Positions 9,599 through 19,442 are shown, numbered from the stretch's first letter. The stretch: 64,000 nt of DNA from Pseudomonas fluvialis (GCF_014207935.1 NZ_JACHLL010000001.1:1012009-1076008); one strand, 5' to 3'. Translations and numbers: made by a program. Notes: a model not told the origin generated them from the sequence alone.

Positions 9599-11209
9599 AT
9601 GTCCCTTCGTAACCTCACCGTGCGTGCGCGCAACCTGATCGGCTTCGGTCTGCTCGGTCTGATCCTGCTGGTGGTCGGCCTGGCCGCCCTGAAGCAGATC
9701 AACAGCCTGCGCGAAAATGCCCTGGAGATCCGCGATGTGTGGATGCAGGGCCTCGACTTCATGGGTCAGATCAAGGCCGACCGGCTGAACATCCGCCTGC
9801 AGGAAAGCCTGGCGATGACCATGCCGGACCAGATCGACACCTTCAGCGAGGAGATTCGCACCCTCAAGGCGGATCTCGACAAGTATGACAGCAACTACGA
9901 GACCACCATCACCACCGATGCGGACCGTCGCCTGTTCGATACCTACCGCCAGCGCAGCCAGACCTACGAGCGTGCCCTGCAGGACGTGCTGGCCAGCCTG
10001 CGCAGCGGCAACCCGGACCTGGGCAGCATCGGTGCCAGCCAGACCAGCTACCGCGAGATGATCATCGCCCTCGACGAGCTGGTCGAACTCAACCGCCAGG
10101 GTGCGCTGACGGCGGGTCAGCATGCCGAGGCGAGTGCCGATCAGGCAGAAGTGGTCTTCACCGTGCTGCTGGTGGTGGGCCTGCTGCTGACCCTGTTCAC
10201 GGCCTGGCTGCTCAGCCGCAGCATCACCCAGCCATTGGAAGAATTGAAGGCTGTGGCCGCGCGCATTGCCGGGGGCGACCTGAGCCAGGCCGTGCGCTGT
10301 GAAGGCAGTGACGAAATCACCGATGTGCAGCGCTCCCTGGAGCAGATGCAGGGCAGCCTGCGCGATACCCTGCACGCCATCCAGGGCTCGGCCACCCAGC
10401 TGGCATCGGCCGCCGAGGAAATGCACGCGATCACCGAGCAGACCTCGCGCGGCATCCACCAGCAGAACGAGGAAATCCAGATGGCGGCCACCGCCGTCAC
10501 CGAGATGTCGGCCGCCGTGGACGAGGTGGCGCGCAACGCCAACCACACCTCCGACTCCTCGCGGGATGCCGAGCAGACGGCTCAGGCCGGGCGCAAGCAG
10601 GTCGGCGTTACCCGCGACACCATCGTGCAGCTGACCAACAAGCTGGACGGCACCTCGGCCACCATCAGCCGCCTGGCTCAGGAAGCCATCGCCATCGGCC
10701 AGGTGCTGGAAGTGATCCGTACCATCGCCGAGCAGACCAACCTTCTGGCGCTTAACGCCGCGATCGAGGCCGCCCGCGCCGGCGACCAGGGTCGTGGCTT
10801 TGCCGTGGTGGCGGACGAGGTGCGCGCCCTGGCCCAGCGCACGCAGAGTTCGACCCAGGAGATCGAGCGCATGATCAGCGCCATCCAGAGCGCCAGCCAG
10901 GAGTCGGTGGGCGCCATGCAGCAGAGCAGCGAATTTGCCAACCGCAGCCAGGAGCTGGCCAGCGAGGCGGACACTGCTCTGGCGCAGATCGCCGAGCGCA
11001 TCAGCCAGATCAACGAGATGAACCTGGTGATTGCCAGCGCCGCCGAGGAGCAGGCCCAGGTGGCCCGCGAGGTCGACCGCAATCTGGTGGCCATCCGCGA
11101 TATCTCCGAACAGAGCGCCGACGGCGCCAGCCAGACCTCCACCGCCAGCGACGAACTGGCGCGTCTGGCCGGGCAGCTGAGCCAGATGGTGTCGCGCTTC
11201 CGCCTGTAG
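9599..11209 (+). CDS. Methyl-accepting chemotaxis protein with four-helix-bundle sensor
   Basis: 536 residues from the ATG at 9599 ([17 protein letters not shown]); a longer frame to 9512 would not encode the membrane start. A first membrane segment (about 13-30), a periplasmic helical ligand domain of about 150 residues (4HB_MCP type), a second membrane segment (about 186-207), a HAMP domain and a long signalling coiled coil follow. The tip has the conserved [20 protein letters not shown] and [15 protein letters not shown] motifs where CheA and CheW bind. The C terminus lacks the xWxxF pentapeptide for CheR/CheB tethering. The attractant is unknown. A terminator follows. Confidence 0.9.
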   Translation: MSLRNLTVRARNLIGFGLLGLILLVVGLAALKQINSLRENALEIRDVWMQGLDFMGQIKADRLNIRLQESLAMTMPDQIDTFSEEIRTLKADLDKYDSNYETTITTDADRRLFDTYRQRSQTYERALQDVLASLRSGNPDLGSIGASQTSYREMIIALDELVELNRQGALTAGQHAEASADQAEVVFTVLLVVGLLLTLFTAWLLSRSITQPLEELKAVAARIAGGDLSQAVRCEGSDEITDVQRSLEQMQGSLRDTLHAIQGSATQLASAAEEMHAITEQTSRGIHQQNEEIQMAATAVTEMSAAVDEVARNANHTSDSSRDAEQTAQAGRKQVGVTRDTIVQLTNKLDGTSATISRLAQEAIAIGQVLEVIRTIAEQTNLLALNAAIEAARAGDQGRGFAVVADEVRALAQRTQSSTQEIERMISAIQSASQESVGAMQQSSEFANRSQELASEADTALAQIAERISQINEMNLVIASAAEEQAQVAREVDRNLVAIRDISEQSADGASQTSTASDELARLAGQLSQMVSRFRL

Positions 11210-11247
11210 CCGGCGGTTTGTTGTAGGCGACATCTGCCGCGTGAGAG

Positions 11248-11284
11248 AACGCCGCGTTTCCCCTTCGGGATCGCGGCGTTTTTA
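11248..11284 (+). terminator. Rho-independent terminator after the chemoreceptor gene
   Basis: A 9-bp stem formed by AACGCCGCG (11248-11256) and CGCGGCGTT (11272-11280), with a C/T/G-rich loop, is followed by TTTTTA. It lies 39 nt after the chemoreceptor stop codon. Confidence 0.85.
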
Positions 11285-11331
11285 TTGGCCGAGGGTTGGC
11301 AGGGCTTCTTTTCGAAGTGGCTGGATCGGCC

Positions 11332-11848
11332 GGTTTCGCCCTGCTGGGCGAGTTTCTTTTGGCATTGCCCCAAAAGAAACCAAAAGGTCTAGCCCCGTCA
11401 TCCGACCCTGCGCTGCGCTCCGGGTGCCTTCGTTCCGTCATTGCTCCGAGGGGCCTCGGCGAAGGGCCATCCCTGGCCCATCGCCGCTTGCGCCGCTCCC
11501 TGCGGCTTACCCCTCTACACAACGACTGCACTCAGTCGGACGAAAGGGGCGCCTGAGTGCTGCCTGACAGTCCGAATCAGACAGCTCAAAGCCTTGCCTT
11601 CGCTGGGAGGGTGCACGCGCGCCAAACGCCCCTTGCCAGAAGGGCGAGCGGAATCGTTGTGTAGAGGGGTGAGCGGCCCGGATGGCCGCGAGAGGCGTAA
11701 AGGTCTAGGGATGGGCCTTGTACGCCGACCCTCGGAGCAATGATGGAGCGAGCGAACCCCGGCGCAGCCGGGGCCGTATGGAGGGGCAAGCGGTTTTGCC
11801 TTCTTTTGCCGCGACTGGCAAAAGAAGGTCGCCCGGGAGGGCGAAACC
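11332..11848. repeat. Large imperfect inverted-repeat intergenic element
   Basis: About 517 bp with no credible gene. The two halves pair over most of their length. GGTTTCGCCCT (11332-11342) matches AGGGCGAAACC (11838-11848). TCATTGCTCCGAGGG (11438-11452) matches CCCTCGGAGCAATGA (11729-11743). ACCCCTCTACACAACGA (11509-11525) matches TCGTTGTGTAGAGGGGT (11654-11670). Each half also has its own local hairpin near the tip, for example CCTTCTTTTGCC (11799-11810) with GGCAAAAGAAGG (11817-11828). The several short open frames here have no codon signature and overlap on both strands. Elements of this look, with the AAAAGAAG-type hairpin next to GGCGAAACC, recur between genes in pseudomonads; their origin and function are unclear to me. 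Confidence 0.75.
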
Positions 11849-11891
11849 GGAGATTTCAGGCCGCGCCAATAGCTGGCTTGAGCATGAAGCT

Positions 11892-11929
11892 ATCAACTGC
11901 ACTTGCCCAAATGGGCAAGTGCAGTTGAT
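11892..11929. repeat. Perfect 17-bp palindrome with 4-nt loop
   Basis: ATCAACTGCACTTGCCC (11892-11908) and its exact reverse complement (11913-11929) flank AAAT. No T-run follows on either strand, so it is not a standard terminator. It sits 44 bp from the stop of the DUF5924 gene and just outside the large inverted-repeat element. It could act as an RNA 3'-end stabiliser for the minus-strand gene, a protein-binding site, or a cruciform-forming relic of the adjacent element. Confidence 0.75.
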
Positions 11930-11972
11930 GCCCCGTAAGGGCATGGCATTACCGCTGTGGTGATTTACCTGC

Positions 11973-12980
11973 CTATTCGGTAACCCTGAATCTCAGCGTG
12001 CCAAGCAACTGTCCCGATTCGGTCAGCACCTTGACCTGCCAGCGGCCGACGGCGTCCGTCGGGAAGCGCTGTTTGCGGGTCCAGGCGCGGTAGCCGGCCT
12101 CGCGGCCGCCGTTGATGTTGAGGGCGATGCGGTCGACCTCGCGGCCTTCGTGCAGCCAGACGTGGAAGATGCGCTCCTTCAGCCCGCGTGGCGCATTGAT
12201 CGCGGTGAAGGCGTACAGGCCGGTGCGTCTGAGTTCGACCTGACTGATCTGCTTGAGCTTGCCGGCGGCCTGGCGGCCCTGACGGTCGCTGCTGACCGCC
12301 ACCTCGGTCAGCCACAGGCTGGCCGGCGGCACTACGGCACGGCCATACCAGCCACCCACGCCCAGGGCCAGGGTCAGGGCCAGCAGGCCGACGCGCTGCC
12401 TCCAGCGCTGCTCGCGCAGGACCACCACCAGGCTGGCGAACGACAGCAGCATGGCCACGCCGAGGGCCAGCGGGTAGCTCTGCGCGGTGGACAGGTGGAA
12501 CAGGATCGGCAGCGCCGTGAGCAGCAGGGCGAACAGGGTCAGGCTGTGGAAAATCAGGTACAGCCAGCGTCGGGGGGCCAGTTGCTGGTTGTACAGCGGA
12601 TCGATGATGGTGATCAGCGCACAGGCGCCGAGCAGGCCGGTGAACAGCGCCTGGCTGCTGTTCCAGCTGGTGGTGATGAAGGCAAAGGGCAGGACGAAGA
12701 ACAGGCTTTCCTGGTGGATCATCTGCGTCAGGTAACGCAGCAGGCCGGCCGGCAGGTGCCAGTTGAACCAGCGCTGCAGCTGGCTGCGCAGCAGGTTTTC
12801 CAGCATCAACCAGAGCCAGCTGACCAGCATCAGCACGGCCACCACCTTGGCCACGCGGATCTGCCGGTCGACCAGGAAGAAACTGAGCACGCCGGAGCAG
12901 AAGCCGAACAGCGCCATGGCCCGTGGATGGCGCTGGATCAGTTCGAGCAGGGCAAACAGCCGTTGTTTCAGAGCGGTCAC
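11973..12980 (-). CDS. DUF5924 family membrane protein with C-terminal DUF2914-like domain
   Basis: 335 residues. Seven or so membrane segments occupy residues 20-215. The C-terminal 110 residues form a soluble, beta-rich domain (WLTEVAVSSDRQG ... WQVKVLTESGQLLGTLRFRVTE) of the DUF2914 type, probably periplasmic. The family is conserved in pseudomonads and of unknown function. An overlapping minus-strand frame (11965-12999) is a shadow. A Shine-Dalgarno is not obvious. Confidence 0.72.
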   Translation of the reverse strand: MTALKQRLFALLELIQRHPRAMALFGFCSGVLSFFLVDRQIRVAKVVAVLMLVSWLWLMLENLLRSQLQRWFNWHLPAGLLRYLTQMIHQESLFFVLPFAFITTSWNSSQALFTGLLGACALITIIDPLYNQQLAPRRWLYLIFHSLTLFALLLTALPILFHLSTAQSYPLALGVAMLLSFASLVVVLREQRWRQRVGLLALTLALGVGGWYGRAVVPPASLWLTEVAVSSDRQGRQAAGKLKQISQVELRRTGLYAFTAINAPRGLKERIFHVWLHEGREVDRIALNINGGREAGYRAWTRKQRFPTDAVGRWQVKVLTESGQLLGTLRFRVTE

Positions 12981-13064
12981 GACGCAGGGGCCTGGGCAAA
13001 AGCGTGCAGGATACTGGCCCCTCCGTGTCCTGAGAACCGCTTTCCCTAAGGTGTTGCGTCAGGC

Positions 13065-14645
13065 CTACCGGCGGTGCCAGAACTGCTCGGCGAGCAGACG
13101 CAGCGACTGGGCCAGACCGGCCACCTGATGGGCGGCGATCTGGCTCTGTTCGGCGGCTACCACGTTGCTGTCGGCGGCCTGGCGAATGCGCGTGATGTTG
13201 CGGTTGATCTCTTCGCTGACGGCGCTCTGCTGCTCCACCGCGGCGGCGATCTGCACGCTCATGTCGGTGATCTGGTTGACCCGCGAGCCGATGCCGAGCA
13301 GCGCCTGGGCCGCCTCACTGGCCTGCTGCACGCTGTGCCCGGCCTGCTCGCGGCTGCGCTGCATGACCGCCACGGCGGCATGGGCGCCGTCCTGCAGAGA
13401 GCTGATCATGCGCTGGATCTCGGCGGTGGACTGCTGGGTGCGGGAGGCCAGGCCGCGTACCTCGTCGGCGACCACGGCAAAGCCGCGCCCCTGTTCGCCG
13501 GCGCGCGCCGCTTCGATGGCGGCATTCAGGGCGAGCAGGTTGGTCTGCTCGGCAATGCCGCGGATCACTTCCAGTACGCTGGAAATCTCGCTGCTGTGCT
13601 GTTCCAGCTGATGGATGACGCCGGCGGCCTGCTGCACCTCGTCGGCCAGGCGGCTGATGGTGGCGCTGGTCTGGTTGACCAGTTGCTGGCCCTGCACGGT
13701 TTCCTGATCGGCACATCCGGCAGCCACGGCGCTGAGCTGGGCGCTGTTGGCGACTTCCTGCACGCTGGCGGCCATCTGGTTGACGGCGGTGGCGACCTGG
13801 TCTGTTTCGCCCTGCTGGCGCTGGTTACTGGCCTGACTGACGGCCAGTTGCTCGGCCAGCTCCTCGGTATGCCCGGCCAGTTGCTCGGCGGCATCACCGA
13901 TGCGGCCGATCACCGCGCCGGCTTCGGCTTCGTTCATGCGCAGGGCAAAGTCGATCTGCCCCAGTTCGTCGCGGCGACCGCAGTACAGGGTCTGGCTCAG
14001 CGGGTTGTCGCCGATCGAGCGTGCCCTGGCCGCGAGACGGCGCAGCGGCGTCAGCTGCCAGGCCAGCAGCGCGGCGCTCAGGCCCATCCCGGCGAGGGCC
14101 AGGCCGCCGCCGGCCATGGCGCTGACGCCGCCGAGGGCCACGCCCGCGCCGAGCAGCAACGGCCAGGCCAGGCTGCCGGTCAGCAGCAGGCGCGCGTTGT
14201 AACTCAGGCGAGCCGGTTGCAGGCAGTCCTGTGCCTGCCCGGCGCGCAGCCGGGCGTAGAGCTGTTCGGCGGCGGCCGTCTGTTCCGGCGTCGCGGCGGT
14301 GCGCACCGACTGGTATTCGACCACCTCGCCGTTGCGCCGTACCGGCGTGGCATAGGCGCTGACCCAGTAATGGTCGCCATTCTTGCTGCGGTTCTTCACC
14401 AGGCCCATCCAGCTCTTGCCGGCTTTCAGGGTTTGCCACAGGTGGGCAAAGGCGGCCGGCGGCATGTCCGGGTGACGCACGATGTTGTGGTTGACCCCCA
14501 GCAGTTCCTCCTCGGTGAAGCCGCTGATGGCGATGAAATCGGCATTCACATAGCTCACCGCACCCTTGAGATTGGTGGTGGAGAGAATGTTGGCGGTGGG
14601 GCTGACGGGGATGGCGCGACCGCTGACGGGCAGGTTTATTTTCAT
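13065..14645 (-). CDS. aer: Aerotaxis receptor Aer (PAS sensor, methyl-accepting type)
   Basis: 526 residues from the ATG at 14645. The N-terminal PAS domain (about 12-110) matches Aer: [37 protein letters not shown] and [19 protein letters not shown], the FAD-binding PAS that reports redox and energy state. A membrane region (about 165-210) precedes a HAMP-like segment and the MCP signalling domain with [20 protein letters not shown] and [15 protein letters not shown]. There is no periplasmic domain, as in Aer. It is 16 nt downstream of the globin-coupled c-di-GMP gene on the same strand, so the two oxygen-related sensors are very probably co-expressed. Confidence 0.85.
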   Translation of the reverse strand: MKINLPVSGRAIPVSPTANILSTTNLKGAVSYVNADFIAISGFTEEELLGVNHNIVRHPDMPPAAFAHLWQTLKAGKSWMGLVKNRSKNGDHYWVSAYATPVRRNGEVVEYQSVRTAATPEQTAAAEQLYARLRAGQAQDCLQPARLSYNARLLLTGSLAWPLLLGAGVALGGVSAMAGGGLALAGMGLSAALLAWQLTPLRRLAARARSIGDNPLSQTLYCGRRDELGQIDFALRMNEAEAGAVIGRIGDAAEQLAGHTEELAEQLAVSQASNQRQQGETDQVATAVNQMAASVQEVANSAQLSAVAAGCADQETVQGQQLVNQTSATISRLADEVQQAAGVIHQLEQHSSEISSVLEVIRGIAEQTNLLALNAAIEAARAGEQGRGFAVVADEVRGLASRTQQSTAEIQRMISSLQDGAHAAVAVMQRSREQAGHSVQQASEAAQALLGIGSRVNQITDMSVQIAAAVEQQSAVSEEINRNITRIRQAADSNVVAAEQSQIAAHQVAGLAQSLRLLAEQFWHRR

Positions 14646-14661
14646 TGTTCCAGCTCTTCGT

Positions 14662-16899
14662 TCAGATGCAGTAGTCAGCCGGCGTCGCGACGCGGCTCTG
14701 GTGCAGGTAGGCGGGTTGCTGCCGCAGCAGCGGGTCGAGCTGCCAGGCCGGTTGCGGCTGGCTGAGCAGGTAACCCTGGGCGTAGTCACAGCCTTCGGCG
14801 CGGAGGAAGTCCAGGTGGCTGCTCTGCTCCACGCCCTCGGCCACCACGGCCATGTTCAGGCCCTGGCCGAGCTTGATGATGGCGCGGCTGATGGTGGCCA
14901 GGTCTTCGTCATGGCTGGTACCGCCGATGAAGCTCCTGTCCACCTTGAGGATGTGCAGGGGGAAGCGCTTGAGGTAGCCGAGCGAGGAGTAGCCGGTGCC
15001 GAAGTCATCCAGCGCCAGGCGCACGCCGAGGCTGGCTAGCTCGCGCAGGCAGGCCAGGGTCTGTGCGCTGTCTTCCATCAACTGGCTCTCGGTGATTTCC
15101 AGGATCAGGCAGCTGGCCGGCAGCCCGGTTTCGCTGAGGATGCGGGCCACGCGGCGGGCGAAGTCACTGACCTTGAGCTGCTGGCTGGACAGGTTGACCG
15201 CGCAGTACAGCCCCGGCTGCACGCGCTGCCAGCACATGCATTGCCAGGCGGCATGGAACAGCGCCCACTCGCCGACCGCGAGGATGTCGCCGGACTCTTC
15301 CAGGATCGGGATGAATTCCTCCGGTGATACCCAGCGATCTTCATGCTGCCAGCGCAGCAGGGCCTCGACCCCAACCACGCGGTTGTGGCCTCGTTCCAGG
15401 CGGCAGATGGGCTGGAAATGCAGGTTGAACTCGCCGCGCTCCAGCGCCTGGGCCAGGGCGCTTTCCAGCTGCAGGCGCCGCGCCGCGCGCTCCTGCAGCT
15501 CGGCGCTGTAGCGGGCGAAGCGCGCCTTGCCGGCATCCTTGGCGCGGTACATGGCGAGGTCCGCGGCGCGCAGCACGTCGTCGCCGATATCCGCTTCGCC
15601 GAGGCCGGCAATGCCGATGCTGGCGCTCACGCTGAGCTGACGTTCGTCCAGCTGCAGCGGCAGGTGCAGTTCGTCGAGCATGCGCTGGGCCACGCGTTCG
15701 GCGTCCTCCAGCTGGGCCAGGTCATCCAGCAGGACGACGAACTCGTCGCCGCCGAAGCGCGCCAGATGGTCGCCGGGGCGCAGGCATCGCTTGAGCCGCT
15801 GGGCCACTTCCACCAGCACCAGGTCGCCGCTGCTGTGGCCGAGGCTGTCGTTGATCAGCTTGAAGCGGTCGAGGTCGATGAACAGCAGCGCCGCGTGCCG
15901 GGCGCCTGGCCGCTGGCGGCGCTCCTGGGCCTGACCGAGCAGCTCCTGCAGACGGGTACGGTTGGCCAGGCCGGTCAGTGGGTCATGCCGGGCGGCATGC
16001 TGCAGGTTCTGTTCGGCGGCCTTGTGCTGGCTGATGTCGCTCTGCGAGCCGGCCAGGCGCTGGCCACCGCGCTCGTCGCTGCTGAGCACGCCCCGCAGCA
16101 GGACCCACAGGTAATGGCCTTCGCGGTGGCGGATGCGGTACTGGTGCTGCAGCGAGGGGCTGCTGCCGCCCAGGTGCTGCTGCACGGCCAGGCGCAGGCC
16201 CGGCAGGTCCTCGGGGTGGACGCGGGCGAACCAGCCGGCGCTGCCCTCGCCCAGTTCGTCGCGGGCCAGGCCGAGCATGCTGGCCCAGCGTTCGGACAGG
16301 TACAGCTGGTCGCGGTCGATGTGCCAGTCCCAGATGCCGTCGTTGGCGCCGCGCAGGGCCCGGGCATAGCGAGCATCGCTGCTTTCCAGGGCCTGGCGCT
16401 GGGTGGCGCTGTAGGCGTCCACGGCCAGGCTCATGTCGAAGAACACTGCCTTGAGCAGGCTGGCAAACAGTTCATGCTGGGGGTGACCGTCGAACAGGCT
16501 GGTGAGCATCTGGTCGAGGTACAGACGGTAGGCGCCCAGGTACCACTTCAGTTCCAGGCCGACACGTTCGTGTACCCAGCCCACGCGCAGCCGCTCGCGA
16601 ACGTAGTCGGCATCGTGCGGGCCACGCCACAGGCGCTGGTAATAGGCCTTCTGGCTGGCCTTTAGGCGTTGCAGTACGCCGGGATGCTGGAGCAGACCGG
16701 CCGGCGTGGGGAAGCTGCCGAGATGGTTGTACAGCTGGTCGACGAAATCCTCATGGGCCTGGCCAAGCCGGTCGACGGCCTGCTGCAGGCGTGCACCGTC
16801 GGCCGTGCTCCATTGCAGGAACTCCAGACGTGTGAGCACCTCCTGGCGATCCAGACCGATGCTGCGCAACAGCGCTTGAATGTCTTCGGGGCTGCCCAT
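14662..16899 (-). CDS. Globin-coupled sensor with PAS, GGDEF and EAL domains (oxygen-responsive c-di-GMP enzyme)
   Basis: 745 residues from the ATG at 16899. Residues 10-165 form a protoglobin-type sensor globin; the proximal heme ligand is His110 in [21 protein letters not shown], a signature of globin-coupled sensors. A PAS domain (about 175-295) follows with [16 protein letters not shown]. The GGDEF domain has an intact GGDEF near residue 381 and an RxxD site (RPGD). The EAL domain has EALLRW near residue 511, [24 protein letters not shown] and EGVE, so both catalytic sites look intact. Heme-bound oxygen probably switches between c-di-GMP synthesis and hydrolysis. It is the first gene of a pair with aer. 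A longer start at 16962 would lie inside a terminator hairpin and is rejected. Confidence 0.9.
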   Translation of the reverse strand: MGSPEDIQALLRSIGLDRQEVLTRLEFLQWSTADGARLQQAVDRLGQAHEDFVDQLYNHLGSFPTPAGLLQHPGVLQRLKASQKAYYQRLWRGPHDADYVRERLRVGWVHERVGLELKWYLGAYRLYLDQMLTSLFDGHPQHELFASLLKAVFFDMSLAVDAYSATQRQALESSDARYARALRGANDGIWDWHIDRDQLYLSERWASMLGLARDELGEGSAGWFARVHPEDLPGLRLAVQQHLGGSSPSLQHQYRIRHREGHYLWVLLRGVLSSDERGGQRLAGSQSDISQHKAAEQNLQHAARHDPLTGLANRTRLQELLGQAQERRQRPGARHAALLFIDLDRFKLINDSLGHSSGDLVLVEVAQRLKRCLRPGDHLARFGGDEFVVLLDDLAQLEDAERVAQRMLDELHLPLQLDERQLSVSASIGIAGLGEADIGDDVLRAADLAMYRAKDAGKARFARYSAELQERAARRLQLESALAQALERGEFNLHFQPICRLERGHNRVVGVEALLRWQHEDRWVSPEEFIPILEESGDILAVGEWALFHAAWQCMCWQRVQPGLYCAVNLSSQQLKVSDFARRVARILSETGLPASCLILEITESQLMEDSAQTLACLRELASLGVRLALDDFGTGYSSLGYLKRFPLHILKVDRSFIGGTSHDEDLATISRAIIKLGQGLNMAVVAEGVEQSSHLDFLRAEGCDYAQGYLLSQPQPAWQLDPLLRQQPAYLHQSRVATPADYCI

Positions 16900-16927
16900 C
16901 CTGTTCCTCGTACTTTTCTGCGGGCAA

Positions 16928-16979
16928 TAAAAAAGCGCTAGCGACAGTCCGTGATGATCCAACGGTTGTCGCTAGCGCT
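16928..16979 (-). terminator. Rho-independent terminator (minus strand) just upstream of the globin-coupled sensor gene
   Basis: AGCGCTAGCGACA and TGTCGCTAGCGCT (13 bp each, 16934-16946 and 16967-16979) form a perfect stem around a 20-nt loop; reading leftward the stem is followed by TTTTTTATT. It ends the small upstream gene at 17031-17378 and lies only about 29 nt before the ATG at 16899, so little space is left for a downstream promoter. Confidence 0.85.
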
Positions 16980-17030
16980 CTGTCTTACAGGCCCGTGCGT
17001 CCTGCCCGGCAAAGCCGGCTTCCGCCGCCG

Positions 17031-17378
17031 TCAGAGCGGGGCGGAACCTTGTACGGGCGTTTTACCTGAAGCTGCCGTGTCCGACAAGTTATGCAGCAGC
17101 TCTTCGAGGCGTTTGCGCAGCTCGGCCAGGTCGCGGGACTTGAAGGCGTGGCGGGTCTTTTCCAGGGTCGCCACGGTGTCGTGCAGGGCCTGTTGCAGAT
17201 GGTTCAGGCGCTGCGTGTCGGCTGGCTCGATGGCTCGGCAATGCGCTGCCAGCAGGCAGGCGTCGGGACTGCTGAGAATCTGGCAGTCGATGCCGGCGTC
17301 ATCGAGCAGGCCGTGCGCGCGACAGGCCTGCGGAGCATCCAGGCAAAGCAGTTGCAGGGGAGGGATGAGACTGGTCAT
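17031..17378 (-). CDS. Small cysteine-containing protein of unknown function
   Basis: 115 residues, not recognised. The N-terminal half contains five cysteines in about 35 residues (LLCLDAPQACRAHGL, GIDCQIL, DACLLAAHCRAIEP), spaced in pairs in a way that could bind a metal or form disulfides. The C-terminal half is a charged, probably coiled-coil helix (TLEKTRHAFKSRDLAELRKRLEELLHNL). There is no signal peptide or membrane segment. It is followed by a strong terminator and precedes the globin-coupled sensor on the same strand. Codon use resembles the neighbours, supporting a real gene. Confidence 0.6.
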   Translation of the reverse strand: MTSLIPPLQLLCLDAPQACRAHGLLDDAGIDCQILSSPDACLLAAHCRAIEPADTQRLNHLQQALHDTVATLEKTRHAFKSRDLAELRKRLEELLHNLSDTAASGKTPVQGSAPL

Positions 17379-17559
17379 GACGGCTGAGTGGGGGAATGAC
17401 CAAAGGCTTAATTCTGGTAAGGGTATTACGACTCATGGCAAACCCCAAGCGCGACCCCAGGGCAGGATGTCGCACCCCTGGCGGTAATCGCCACATCCGC
17501 TGGCCGTTCTTGCCAGTGCGGCCACGGCGCGACTGGCCTAGGCTCTGCTACATGTCTTC

Positions 17560-18504
17560 ATGTCCCTGGATATTCAGCTGATGAATTACGACGAAAGCCA
17601 GCAGATCTGGTTGGGTCTGGTGCTGGCCAGCCTGATGTTTGGTGTGGCGCTGGAGCTGCGCCTGAGCCATTTCTCTTATGTCCTGCGGCGGCCGCTGCCG
17701 GTGTTCACCGGCCTGTTGGCGCAGTGTCTGCTGCTGCCCTGGGCGACACTGCTGGCCACGCTGCTGCTCGATCTCAAGCCCGGTATCGAGCTGGGCCTGC
17801 TGCTGGTGGCCTGCTGCCCCGGCGGTAACCTGTCCAATGTCATCACTCACCTGGCGCGGGGCAACACGGCCCTGTCGGTGAGTGTCACCAGCGTTTCCAG
17901 TCTGCTGGCGATCATCACCCTGCCCTTCAACTTCGCTCTGACCTCCAGCCTTAACCCGGAGACGGCGGCCTTTCTCAGCGGTCAGATGAGCACCCTGCAG
18001 GTCGATGCCAGTGGCATCGTGCAGGGGCTGTTGCTGATGCTGGTGGCGCCGCTGCTGGTGGGCATGTTGCTGGGCAACCTGGCGCCGCGCTTTACCGCGC
18101 GCATCCTGCCGGGGTTCAAGCGTTTCACCATGATCGCCTTCATCGGCTTCCTGCTGGTGGCGGTGATCGGCAACCGTCACCTGCTGCTCGACAGCCTCGG
18201 CCCGCTGCTGCTGATCGTGGTGCTGCACAACGCCAGCGCTCTGCTGATGGGCTGGGGCACGGCGCGGGCCTTCGGGCTGGTGGATTTCGACCGCCGCGCG
18301 CTGACCATCGAGGTCGGCATGCAGAACTCCGGACTGGCGCTGGGGCTGATCTTCACCCAGTTCGGCGCCCAGCCGGACATGGCACTGATCGCCGCCCTGT
18401 GGGGCACCTGGCATATCGTCTCCGGTCTGCTGCTGGTCGCCCTGTGGCGCCGTAATCCGCCCCACCTGAGTACCGCCAAGGAGGAACAGCCATGCGCGTC
18501 CTGA
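17560..18504 (+). CDS. Bile acid:sodium symporter (BASS) family transporter
   Basis: 314 residues with nine to ten membrane segments. The family motifs CCPGGNLSNVITHLARGN (core sodium site) and EVGMQNSGLALGL are present. Family members carry bile acids, pyruvate, pantoate or other organic anions with sodium; the substrate here is unknown. The start at 17560 or the in-frame ATG at 17581 are both possible, and neither has a strong Shine-Dalgarno. Its 3' end overlaps the next gene by 13 nt, making it the first gene of a four-gene rightward cluster. Confidence 0.82.
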   Translation: MSLDIQLMNYDESQQIWLGLVLASLMFGVALELRLSHFSYVLRRPLPVFTGLLAQCLLLPWATLLATLLLDLKPGIELGLLLVACCPGGNLSNVITHLARGNTALSVSVTSVSSLLAIITLPFNFALTSSLNPETAAFLSGQMSTLQVDASGIVQGLLLMLVAPLLVGMLLGNLAPRFTARILPGFKRFTMIAFIGFLLVAVIGNRHLLLDSLGPLLLIVVLHNASALLMGWGTARAFGLVDFDRRALTIEVGMQNSGLALGLIFTQFGAQPDMALIAALWGTWHIVSGLLLVALWRRNPPHLSTAKEEQPCAS

Positions 18505-19442
18505 TTACCGGCGCCGCCGGTTTCATCGGCCAGCAGGTCCTCAATGACCTGGCCGTGCAGCAACCCAACTGGCAGCTGTTTGCCGCCGACATTCGCGAGA
18601 TTGCGGCGCGTGACAACATTCACCCGCTGCATCTGGACATCAGCAACCGCAACGAAGTGCACAAGGTGGTCGCCCAGTGCCGGCCGGACGCCATCGTCCA
18701 CCTGGCCTCGGTCGTCAGCCCGCCACCGGGCATGAGCGAGGAAACCCTGCACGCCATTGATGTGGGCGGTACCCTGGCGATTGTCGAGGCGGCCGTGGCC
18801 AACGGCGTTGGACAGTTGATTGTCACCAGTTCCGGCGCGGCCTACGGCTACTACCCGGAGAACGCCGAGTGGATCGACGAGCACGACCCGCTGCGTGGTC
18901 ACGCCCGCTTTGCCTATGCCAAGCACAAGCGCGAGGTCGAGGAGCTGCTGGTACGCGTGCGGGTCAATCACCCCGAGCTGCGCCAGCTGATCCTGCGCCC
19001 GGGCACCATCCTCGGCAGAAGGGTCAACAACCAGATCACCGACATGTTCAAGAAACGCGCGGTGCTGGGCATTCAGGGCAGTGACAGCCGCTTCGTATTT
19101 ATCTGGGACCAGGACGTGGTGAGCATCATCCGCAAGGGCCTGGAGAAGGGCGCCAGCGGCATCTACAACCTGGCCGGCGACGGCGCCCTGAGCCTGCGCG
19201 AGATCGCCGAGATCCTGCGCAAGCCCTACCGGCCGCTGCCTGCCGGGCTGGTGCAGGGTGTGCTGCGCGTGCTCAAGCCACTGCGCCTGTCGCAGTACGG
19301 CCCGGAACAGGTCGACTTCCTGCGCTACCGCCCGGTGCTGGCCAACCGCCGGCTCAAGGAAGAATTCGGTTACACCCCGCGCTACACCAGCCGCGAAGCC
19401 TTCATCGCCTTTCTCGATGCCCAGGGAGTTCCGCATGCGTAA
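18492..19442 (+). CDS. NAD-dependent epimerase/dehydratase (extended SDR)
   Basis: 316 residues. The Rossmann motif is GAAGFIGQQV at residues 7-16. An SSGAAYGYYPEN segment provides the catalytic Ser, and YAKHKREVEE supplies the YxxxK. The C-terminal substrate domain is typical of extended short-chain dehydrogenases acting on nucleotide sugars or hydroxysteroid-like substrates. A Shine-Dalgarno (GAGGAA) lies before the ATG inside the BASS gene, and the stop overlaps the next start by 8 nt, so translation is coupled on both sides. Confidence 0.85.
   Translation: MRVLITGAAGFIGQQVLNDLAVQQPNWQLFAADIREIAARDNIHPLHLDISNRNEVHKVVAQCRPDAIVHLASVVSPPPGMSEETLHAIDVGGTLAIVEAAVANGVGQLIVTSSGAAYGYYPENAEWIDEHDPLRGHARFAYAKHKREVEELLVRVRVNHPELRQLILRPGTILGRRVNNQITDMFKKRAVLGIQGSDSRFVFIWDQDVVSIIRKGLEKGASGIYNLAGDGALSLREIAEILRKPYRPLPAGLVQGVLRVLKPLRLSQYGPEQVDFLRYRPVLANRRLKEEFGYTPRYTSREAFIAFLDAQGVPHA

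Noticed and set aside
8918..11233. Very long minus-strand open frame opposite the chemoreceptor gene
   Set aside because: High-GC shadow of the MCP gene; the plus-strand frame has clear HAMP and signalling motifs, the minus frame matches no family.
11241..11963. Several small open frames in the 11.2-12.0 kb region
   Set aside because: They lie on both strands of an inverted-repeat element, lack ribosome sites and conserved features.
16900..16962. Extended start (MDHHGLSL...) for the globin-coupled sensor
   Set aside because: It would begin within the terminator stem, and globin similarity starts after the ATG at 16899.
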